Position numbers and translations under genes: made by a program
Notes under the pieces: model-generated
Told to the model about the DNA's origin: nothing
Databases searched by the model: none
What the model saw: the letters and a program-made list of their open reading frames with translations, nothing else
Origin: Schistosoma mansoni
Taxonomy: Eukaryota; Platyhelminthes; Trematoda; Strigeidida; Schistosomatidae
Assembly (NCBI RefSeq): GCF_000237925.1
Contig: NC_031502.1
Span: 15,488,434-15,552,433, forward strand
Direction: 5' to 3'
DNA: 64,000 nt
Shown: one piece after another, positions 27,301 to 39,300 of the stretch
Numbering within the stretch: the stretch's first letter is position 1
Layout: each line of letters begins with the position of its first letter

Positions 27301-30300
27301 CTTTTAATCCCGCTACTATTCACCAAGATAACTATAAACACAAATAATTCCACACTAAAATGCTATTATCAAATAGAAGAATCAAGGTAGCAATCAATAT
27401 GTTCAAGTTACTGCACTTTACAAAGCTATGGAAAATTAGAGAAATGGAAGGATATTGTTAATATTGAGCTAGCAATCCTTATACGAAGCTGGACCACAGA
27501 GACAAATGAAAAATCACTGACAGATGAGAAAATCAAGCGTATTTAACAATTCGACTAGAAAGCATTCCGTTGAACACTTCTAGTTGCCTCATCAAACTAA
27601 TAGAGCCAACTTGCTATTACTATTTCGATACAATGAAAGTATTTATTGCTAAACCACTTAAATCAAGATTTGAGAAAACCGATATTCACCAATGGCAATA
27701 AACTTGAATATGAGTAATCAGTTGAACCAGTGATAATAACGTTGAGGACAATATTATTTTGTACCGAATGCGATACGAGTATGTGTCTTACATAGGTTGA
27801 CTTATTTTGGACTTGAATATATTCAATAACTATCCAATTTTCATATGACTCCCAAAAGTCATTAGATTTTCATGAATTTACTTAGTGCCAACTCCAAGAT
27901 AAAAAACACAAAATAATAAATTCATCCACAAGGCTTTAAGTCATACTTGTTGAAAGCACAAACCAAAGGTGTAAACGAAGAACTTTTAAGCAGGTACATA
28001 ACAGCACTACTAGAGTACATACTCAGAATACCTTAGCACGTAAGGATATAAACTATGGGATACAGTTGTTAGATATGAATATATTAAGCGTTAGGAATGT
28101 TTAAACTGTTGTTTCAATTAAGAGATAGATCATGTTTCACCAAATACAAAAATCATTAGGACGAGAAGGTTTTCTGTAAATACATAATGATGAAAAATTT
28201 GACTTGTGACACGGTGAGAAATCTATAAACACCTGATATGTACATTACTTAGGTCTCGAAGCAGAAGTATCCAAAGTTATGCCCATGTTTAACATCAAAT
28301 GTACTACTAGACCTAATGCCTGGGTTTAGGTTACTGACAGTGAATATGACTTGTATTCGCCAAAAATCGTTCATATTAGAATCCAGCTAACTTTTGTCAT
28401 GGGAGGTTCGCATTATAGAAAACTTTTTTCACTATTACAATAATATCGACTGCGCAACATGAACTAATATCAACTAATAATTTTTTAAACGCTACACAAT
28501 TTACGACCAGAGAGTATTTACCGTTTTTGTTCACCAAGCTTTTGTTTTATCACATGATTAACCAAACGAGTTTTTAGAGCTGATCCTTCGATGGCTTCAT
28601 AATACTTGGTATAAATACGGGATAAAACACGTGGAACAGTAGTTAATACAGTTGGCTTTAGACTTTCACAATCAGCGAGTAGTCCATCGACAGTACTTGT
28701 CAAGAACCCAATTTTAGCCCCTTCGAGAATGACAACAGACTATAAAACATTACGCATATGAAAAGATTAGTTACACTTTTAGACAAACGTGACTATAACA
28801 AGATCAATTATGTTAAGTATCGTACAATCCATAATTAAACCTAATATCAACTCTGTGAATGCGATGATACGAGTAATCTCTAATGTATTTTTGTTAGTAA
28901 ATTGTTTAACACAGGATCCGGCATTAGTATTACAAGCTGAACAGAAACAATAGATAAACAGGCTAACTGGGAATAAACCTCAAAAACACAATTGTTATAC
29001 CCAAATCCAATATTTAAAGAATCGTTTGGAGCAAAATCACCAATAATTATATGCATATAGCTTGTTTTACATCTTCCTTTCTAAGCTATATATTCTCGTG
29101 GTTTTTATATCCTTGAGGTATCCAAACTTAAGCAGTTGGTCATCCAAAACAATTGATCATGAGTCTTGACGTCAGACGTTTGCTAAAAGGAAAAGAGGAG
29201 TCAATTACTGTTCTATACATGGTTTACTCTATTAGGATCTGGAAGTTTATATCCGCCTATGTCTTCGAAATCTGGGTTTTACAACCATCTAACCCATATC
29301 ATAGTTGTGAAGACAATTTCTGCAGTTCATAGATAACACTATATATACGGAACCAACGATGCTCTGTATATAGTGATTTTACTTAGTAAAGTCACCGAAC
29401 CAAAGATGTTAGAATGAGGATTAATGATAGGTTAACAAATGGGTGTAGACCTGCATGAACCGATAGCTATCGCACGAGTCATTAAATATTCTTCACTAAT
29501 ATCAGTGATTATTATTACAGAAGAATCGGAATTCATAAATAAAACATATCAAGCTGTGATATTAATCCACAAAAATATTAAATGTAGACCGTTTGGTTTT
29601 TGTTCTGTGGTTTAAAATTATTGAGGATTGAAGGTCATATGCTCTAACCCATACGTGGTCGTAGGTGTGCATTTCTGAGAAGTATTAGTTTTTAAATGCT
29701 TCTTGAGCTGATTACAACTTGTAGAGAAAACCAATTTCGAAATATATAAGTTTCCTTACACAATACTATCGTAAACAATGATTGTTAGCCTAATCCGTCT
29801 CACGAACTACACTCCATGTAGTTAAGATTCACGAGAAAAAGTAAACCGATACCTGAAAATTTTGATTGATGCTTGTAATAACCTATGTGTAGATGAATGC
29901 ATACTTTTTGTATTATACACAGTGTATAACTTATTATTCTTTGCTATCTATGTACTCCCCATTTTACTTTGTTCTTTTTATTACCTATTATTATCATTAT
30001 TATAATTAATGACGACAGTGATGTCGTTTCAATTTGTTGATATTCTCTAGTTGTCCTGTTTTCACGTGTGAACACGTAACTTAACCTTAATGTTCTTTCT
30101 GTTCATCTGTCCAGTATGGAGAATATGATGGTAGTGATTATTATCTACATTCAACTATGCTAACTGCAAAAAGGGTTGAAAGTCGATGGTCAAAGAAAAG
30201 AAATCCTTGTTTGTATATCGACTACCAGCCTTGTAAAACAATATAATATAGCAAACTGCTAATTATGCTCATACAATATGAAGTCGCAGATTATCTAAAC

Positions 30301-33300
30301 AAATGAGTTTAGTTGTGTCCATTCATTGATCTTACCAACTGCTTTCATCAACTTGCATAGCTGATTATTTGTTGTTATAAACCTGGACAATTAAGTCACA
30401 TGAACATAGCTTTAAAGAATCGTTTCGCATAAAACGGTAGCCGACACCTACAAATCAGGAGGAGTGAATACAATAAGCGAACGAGTGTCATATATATTTT
30501 AAAAATAAGATGTTCAGTATTTGAATGATGATATTTATCAGAGCCATCGGATGGAAAACTTAATTATGCAATTATCCCAAAACAAATTGCTAAATATAGT
30601 CATTTTTAAAGGCACTGGGCGTTTATTGTGATTTTATGTCTTTCATTAAACTGCATGTTACATCTAAAAATTTTAACAAAGTTTGCTTAGATTTCTTATA
30701 TTACCATAACGATTTGATTGCGCACTAGCGAGAAATTTGTGCTACTCAAAATTACGTATAGTTAAATTTTTAGAATGTATTTTTGTTAACATGATTGTAA
30801 GGCAGTATTATTTGAAGGAACGACACAACACTCATGATATCTTTTGGGATTTCGCTAAGTATTAGGTGGATTACGTAAAAGTGAATCGGGCTCAACGTTT
30901 GTATTTGTAGATGTGGAAAGTGATGGTCTAATATTTACAACAACTTGTTGCTCAATGACGATGAAATCCAATACACTGAAGCAAGCACAAAATCAGAGTA
31001 TTTAATGAGATCACGTATCTTTTATTTATTACAAGCTAAAGAATACAGTGATATTAAAATTATTTCGATGAGTCTATATAACCAAGTATCTAGGGATTTT
31101 ATCTAACAGTAATTTCAGATTCCTATCAAATACCTATATCTTTTCAAAGAATTGAAATCAGGATTATAATATCGAGTATGAACGATCAGTTTAGAATCAA
31201 ATGGTTAAAAAGGACCAAAAAGGTATATGTAAATATTGCTTAAGTTTACTATTAGACTCAAAAATACCAAAGTTTCACGGTTATATCAGAGGATTTATAA
31301 ACACTGATTGCTGATAGCACAAAATGATTTCTGTCAGAGTTTATCAAGATTTTGGAGCAAATATTTGAGGAAGAGAAAGGTAACTTGTGTAATGATTTTG
31401 TCAATCATGTAGAGGCCAGAAACGAAAAATATATAGAAAGAGCAAATCCGAAGAAGAAATAAAATTAAATCTAGTAAGAAAGTACAAACTGGATAAATCA
31501 TAGGCATCAGTAAATACGCAGTGATCTACGACTACTATATACTGTACTCCATAAAGCTTATAACTATAAACAAAGATTTGACTGAACGTAAAAATCTTTG
31601 TTCAAGAAAATAAAAATGTTATAAAATTTTAATAAGACGAGTTTTCGGCCCGATCTAAATCTGAAGGATGTTTTGATACCAACCCTAATTAAGCAAATAA
31701 TAAGGAGAATGACCGATACAAATACTCAAATAAATACATAGGCGTACATTACGCTGCAACTGTCGCGAATTTATCTTGATTGTACAAGTAACTTTTTGTG
31801 TATAAAAATTAGAGCACATAATAATAGTCATAGTGAACATTGTTTTGTAAACATAAGTAATCCACATTCAAGAATATACAAGTTATGATAAACTCACAGA
31901 GTTTACTTGCTCCATGATATGAGCAAATGGTAAATATGAAAGATGTGTTGATAATTTATTACAGCACTGAAGAAACAAAAATGCAAGTAAATGAGAATAC
32001 AGTGAATTTCATACAACAAGCATAACTACAATTCAGAAAAAAGTACAGTGAGATTATGAATAATAATATGCCTATTTTTAATTTTCTTAAAAGCGACGTA
32101 AAACTATGGCAATTATTAAAATCTTTCTATACAGTACAGTAACATTATCTTCTTATCAAGTGGAGTGTTATGAAGCGGTTGAAATTTTGCTTACTCTCAT
32201 CTTATTGTCTATAACTAACCACTGGTCTGAGCCATGTTGGTAGGTGCAGACTACTTGGTTGGGGTCCGCACGACTATCGTAACGAGTGTGTGTAAACTCT
32301 GGTTGACATGACCCAGAATCGATTACAATAGGGTAGGTGTATACACTCTTTGTCTTTCCTTAAACGGTGAGATTAAAATTACTTTATACCTTTATTTCTA
32401 CGAACTAATTCTTTCTCCTTGTATCATATCCTTATATGAAATGTTTTTTTAATACCATTGAAGTAACTGCTTCTATGAATTTGGTGTTCATCTTGTTGTG
32501 CTTATGAGGCAACTTGGACCTATGCATATACGTGCCTCGTCCTACGTTGTAGCTGACTGACTGTCTATAACCAGTTGTACAGTAAGCATTCGATATACAT
32601 CCTGTTAATCACGGAATATGGCAAACATTGATCCATTTTTCCCAATTAAGACAATCAAAAATCATTACTCTTCACATACAAATTAAGTCTGAATACGTAT
32701 ATATCTATAACTGACAAATGATTTACACTAAAATTAATACACATTTAGATAATCTACATTATCTCTAGTAACTCAACTGTTATTTGCAGGGATGATTGAG
32801 CTGAAACCCTAACAGCAATTAGATTGAATATTAAACCTTGGAACCGAGAAATAATTAATGTCAACTCGGAGACTTTTTTATCTTAGCTTAAATCACCACC
32901 CTAGTGCTAAAACGTTTTTACATGTGAGGAATGTAAAACTTATCTTGAATGAATGTGGATATAACATACATATAACTAAACAGAATCCCGCGAACATATG
33001 TATGTATGTCGCGACAATATACCTTTTTCATCCGCATATGCCTTAAATTAAAAGTTTTGCTCCATAACTCAACTGACACGATCTATAGTATACGTTCCAC
33101 TATCAAAAAAGTATAAGTGTGGAAGAAAGGATTATTCATTGGCATAAAGTACTTGGTACTGGTTAAATCTAGTGAATTTCTCATTGTAACAAGAAATCAG
33201 TCAGTCATAACCCCGAAATTGATGAGATCATAAAGGAGTTACGAGGTTGTGTGGTTAGACCTGGTTGGCAAGATTTAGGGCAGTCGCTGTAAATAAATTT

Positions 33301-36300
33301 TCTGAGAGTAAACGATTGAAAATGCAACTTCACTAACCTTCTCTTCAGTATTTTCAATGATTCCAAAGACTGCATCGACAATTTGTTGGTGTTCGATCAT
33401 CACACCTTTTGGTAAACCTACACATAATGCATGAGAAACCAGAGATCAGGGGATATTTATCAGACACCAAGAACCAAAAGAATTAACCAACCCCAAACTT
33501 TACATTCAACAAAATTTTGGAAGCCAAATTGCTTCACATAGCTTCAAAGGCATCATATTTTCGGTAAAAGCTAACTGATCAGAGTCCGTTTATCCGGAAT
33601 AACAAAGAAGTTAAAGTTTCAACCTATCCTAGCGATTCAATGACTAGATTATTGCAATACAGATACATTATTTTCGGTTATCTCGAGCAAGCAAGAATGG
33701 AAATCAGTATGTTTTTTCAAGCACGATTTCCATAGATGAACAGAAAATTGTCTGTTCATAAAAACTACAAGAAACCTAATAAATCATAATGAAATGAAAT
33801 AAAACGAGAAATAATTATGAGACCACCTGTGCTTCCGCTGGTAAAGCAGATCATATATAAATCGTCTGGTTTAGGATCCTAAACAAAGTTAAAAAATAAA
33901 AACTTAATTTACACATGACATATAACAATCATATAGAATAACAGTTTAAAGATTCCCATCATATTAATATAGAATAACATTTATTAACTGTGTGTTTGCC
34001 TATTATTAAATGCTGTAATACACTGCATGGGACCAATACCTTATAGTTTAAAACTATTTCAAGGCCAAAGGTGTATTCTAACGTCAATTATCAACTAATT
34101 ATCTATGAAGGAGACTGTTACCCAGGTTGCTCTAACTAATAACTAAACACTTACAAAAGTGATACATTTGAGCTAAATGTTTTCGGATGGTTAAGTGGTC
34201 AATATTTTATTGATGTGTCACAGGAATGTGGATAATCCACGGATCTCTACAGGCTTACCTTGACTTTTTATATTTCGTCATTTATGCCCATACGTTTTGT
34301 GTTAACATTACTCTTGTTATTTGGTATTAAGACTATACAGTGGCCAGATATCGATGGAATCACGTTTGAATTATCAAACAATTCATATTCATATGAAATG
34401 AATCCAGATATTTCCTAAATTATTCTTGGAGAAGCATAAATGACTTTCATTCATTAATTTGTAATTTGATGAAGCGGATGATTTTTTAAGACTGTATAAT
34501 GATATATTCGAAAAAAACATTAATTTTAGTTTACGCAACAAGTAGTCTTAGGAACAACCTAAGTGAACTCTATTAAAGGAAGGCAGTAGGCAAAGTAAAA
34601 TCACAATTTCTCAGATCTGACTCTTTCCAGAATGAAAAAAGTAGCATAACTGAGAAATTCGACAACCAAGAAAAATCTCTTTACAGATGTTAAACTTCTA
34701 CTCACCCGACAAGAGATTCGAATTTTATTAAATTTTATTAAATTTGATTTCATACGATGATGATACACAAAATGAAGGGTTTTAGTAGGACCGAGAAAAC
34801 CTAAAACTTACGGTTTTTGGAATATGATATTTAAATCCAATAGCCTGAAATATAAAAAAACAGGTAGTATAACAAATGTAAATTATCGTGCTTATCTTGC
34901 CTTTCTCAGAAATCAATTATCACTTATGTAATAAATAACATAGGCTATGCAATGATTTGAATAGGCAGTTATGTTAACAACACTTTTACGCATCAATATC
35001 AATTCTGGAAACGTAGAGATCTGGGATACTGATCATATTGTTGAACTTAATAGACGGACGATAAGCATTTACCACTAGTAAATTCGACCTCAGTAATAAC
35101 ATTTGGTAAACTAAACGTTATTAATTTCCCAACATATACGATATCAAAATTTTATTATTACGTTTAGTAAACTTGTAGAAATTATCAAATAAATAGTTTA
35201 CGAAGATTTGTTCACTCTTTTCGGAAATAATGCAGTAACCTAATGATATTATCAGATGATGGCCGATATGTTTTAAAATGACTGAAGTGGGAAATGTCTA
35301 TTGCATTTGAACTTTATGGCCTAAATGTACAGTGCAATCTATGAGATTGATGTAGTGGGAACATGTGTGTTCACTGCCGAAAAAGTTCTGAACAAGGGTG
35401 AAACAGTTTTATGATACTCCGTAATATTTCGTTAATGTCAGTGTTTAATTCAAGAGTTTGTAATGCGCTTGTTGTTTTTGTGTGTTCACTAACCCGATGA
35501 AGTATGTAAAAACAGAAGCGATATACATTAAATGCTTATGTTATTTTAATTAGTGTTCAATAATTTAATGAACTTTGGATCGTACTTCAGTTTTCAGGCA
35601 AGATTAAAGCTGGGTTTTTCCAGAAGATAACAGGTGAAGATACTAGTTATAATTTGAACTTGAAAATAAGATACAGAATAGAAAACAACATAACATATAG
35701 AATACTGTTATCTGAATAAATAAAAAGTAAAAATTATACAAAGAATCAACGGAAGAATTCAATAGAACGTTCATTTTAAATGAATAGAGTTATAACCACA
35801 GGAAAGGAGATTGCATTTACAGAAGAAATTTCCATTAATGAAAATTATGTTAGCGGGTAACCACTACAGACAAATCAATCCTTAAGATTAGAATTATAAT
35901 GATAAATATGTCAATACTTATTGGAGATATAGTTATGAAAAATTCTATTCAAATAGAAATTTAAATTTATTATCTACATTCACAGGCTTATTTGAGCTAA
36001 TCTTTAGGAAGGAATAAATAAAGGAGTCTAAGAGCACTTATAATTATGCACAAATTAGCGATAGATTTTATCGAGATAAATTTCAATCTAACAAGTGCTT
36101 TCCAGACATTTTATTAGTTTTTTTTCACCGAATCTACGCGACATATCACGATATTGGTCAACTGAAATTCACAGCATAAAGTCACGTCTTTTCTGTGGTG
36201 AAATGTTCATAAGATAGAAATTCATAGAAACACTTACTAAAAATTCGTCGAATAAATAAATTTTCACATTTGATGAAAATCGGACCTTGGCTTCTGCGAC

Positions 36301-39300
36301 TTTAGGACCATCATTTACTACAATCACTAAATTGATTAAGGAAGAGGATTTTTCTAATATATGGCAAATTTCTTCACCCGAGTCACATACAACAACACGT
36401 AGTTCAGCTGTAACGAATTGATAAGAAAGATGTATGGAAGACAAATGTTGAGATTAATATTTATTAGCAACTGAATACTTTAATCAGCAAAAACATCTCC
36501 ATATTGAGTAACAAGACTGGGAAATAAGAAGGGCCAGAATCATATACCGATAAGCAATAAAGAATGAGATACAAGTAGGTTCAAAGTATCTTCACAGTAC
36601 TAAAACCGAAATATGACGTTAGTCCTAGAAACAATTGACTTCTGACCCAAGCTAAGAAGAGAAATGCAAGATTTCACCCCATAGCGAGATCGGACAACCA
36701 TTCCACCCAACGTCACTGTTGTACTGGAACAATAGAGAGAGATGGTTATTGTTCCCACTCTGCCTGAAGTGTTCCTTTACAGAGCCTTCAGTGTGTAAAT
36801 GAATTTCTCATCCACATCCTACTTGAAGAGTCTCAAATTACAATCGTTTCCAACAAATCGAAAGTAATTATTATTGATCTCGAATAAATGTGACACCACT
36901 ATAATACTTATTCAATGGTGGAGATGTCAATGGGTCTACGACTACAACGAAAACTAGCTTGATACTCGCAAGTCATTCTTTCGTGGGTTTATCACAATCT
37001 GCAGAGTATGAGGGAAGCTAGTACATCGGTAGCAGTCTAAAGTAGAGTCATCAGCTGATATTCGCAGCATAAAATATTCAGGTCCCCTTTTAAAAAATTT
37101 ATATGACGTTCGCTTAATCCAAAGGTGATGGAGCACACAATTCCTCGAAATCTTCAAAACAACTTAGTCAGTTCTCCGATCAGAAGTTCGTTAACGCTCA
37201 TAAAAAGACATGAGAGTATGTCACCAAGATCAGCAGCCATTTGGCCAGAAGAACAGGACAGTTTGATCGACACTTCTGTAGCAACAAGCTAGCTGAACTG
37301 TCCCTCGGAGTCCCACATACAATGCTCAAAGCACCTTTAGAGGCTACTAAATGGTGTTTCATCAATTTGACAGATTATTTTACTGACATCAGATCGCTTG
37401 CTGCCAGTGGCTCGGACGAGTTGAAATAACCTTTGGAAGTTACCAGATGCATCTGATTTTAACTCATTAGCAAACCCCAACTAACAGGTCTCTTGTTCTT
37501 TATTCAAACTTCTTAAATTTCTTAAGGATCAATAAGCAGACTGGCGTGCCTCAAGGAGTTAAAAGGAGTCTGCAGAGCTCGTTCTATTCCACTTGTTTAT
37601 AAAAAAATATATTCGAAAACGTAGTTTGTTAATGAAGTATTGCAGAAAGTTGGTATATCAAAGTCTAAAAGTGATTACGAAGAATGAACCCGATTGTCTT
37701 CAACGTGTTTTTTGGCTAACGATGAAAAGCAATATAAGATATATTTTAAATATACGCACGTATACCATACAAACATCAAAAATCGCATACTAAAAGATTC
37801 ATTAATGAGATTAAATGTCAGTTTATTGCATACATTAGGAATAATTATCTGTGATTTCAAAAATTGTCATACCACTTAAGAGGCTATTATCCAATTCGCT
37901 CAACTGACAAATAGAAATTAGAAATGTACTTCATGAATAAGAACTGAATTGTCTGAAAGTCAATCTAAGATACTCCCAGCGCGATTCTCATTTCGTAGAT
38001 CAAGTGGTCTCCGTCTGATTATCGACATAATCGTTTGATTAGTAGTCGAATACAACTGACTAATGTAATTCATATGTACTATTTACATACGAATTATGCA
38101 GTTCAGAACAATATAAATACGGACTGAACGTTTCTAACTCACGTGTTTTTCATACGTAAGAACCAAAGCGAATACTAAACTTACTATTCATTTCAATAAA
38201 AAGAAAGATATTTAATTCCACACAAGCTTATCCATTAAGTAGGTGAATGACACAGTAGGATTGTGTTTTTTATATTGTGATATTTTAAACGCAATTCGTT
38301 AATGATAATAAATTTCGTATTCGGAAATCGTTTTTGATACTCCCAAAAGAATGTTAGTATATCCGATTAGTAAAGAGAATAAAAATAACATAAAATAGCT
38401 GACAGATGTCTTACTTAGCTTAAGGATATGTTCAATGGCTTCATCACCTAAAGTTGCATAGATAGGAACTATTGGAAAACCATAGGCTGCACAGGCGTGC
38501 TGCGCAATAAACCACTGTAAAAAAAAACAAAATTCAAACTAAATACTAAATAAAGTATAATTTTATCAAAGGGTTTTTGATAAATAGTCAATTCAAAAAG
38601 CTCATGATTGGTGCCGGAAGAAATGACTGAAGTTGAAACAATTTAACAGGTGAAAAAGAAACATAATATTTGCTATTAACACAGGGCGAGAAGGCTTATA
38701 GTTATGACAGATTTATACTTGTCTTAATATGAATTACTAAAATGACTATATTGTCTTTAAACTCTTGTTATGGCTTACTTAGAATCTAGTGTTATCAATA
38801 AGAATATATTTGTAGATAATAACTTCAACTCGTTATAAACATACAACTTGAAGTACTACAAAAATTCTACTTGAAATTGAAACAAACATATGATAATTTA
38901 ATTCAGTTAATGAATTGATAAGAGTAATGAAACCTATCAAGGTACTTACCTAAAATGTAACTGTAAGGATGGCTCGTTGGTAAACTCTAGGAAGCCTTCA
39001 AGAAGCCCAGAAAGAGCCGAAGACATTCCATCTAATCACTGCTAGGGGAATATTCTAGAATGTCGACGTGTAGCTTCTCCATTGGATGGATGAGAATGAC
39101 CCCCTATGTGCCTATTGGTTGTCCGAAATGATGATTTACTCTCAGTCAAAAACTATAAATACATGAGATTTCTGTACTATATTTTGACACTGTTTGGGGG
39201 GATAAAATTCCTACTTACTAGTCTTCTGTCTTCTCTCTTGCGACGTTGCGGGTTCGATCGTTCAAGTAGTCTAGTAGTACGCGGCATAGTGAGAATCAAA

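Noticed and set aside
38970-39000. A-box-like TGGCTCGTTGGTAAAC suggesting a tRNA gene or SINE
   Set aside because: No B box at the right distance, and the sequence is better explained as the start of an LTR-type element.
39240-39260. GGGTTCGATCG as a tRNA B box
   Set aside because: No matching A box or cloverleaf nearby, and it lies inside the LTR-like fossil.
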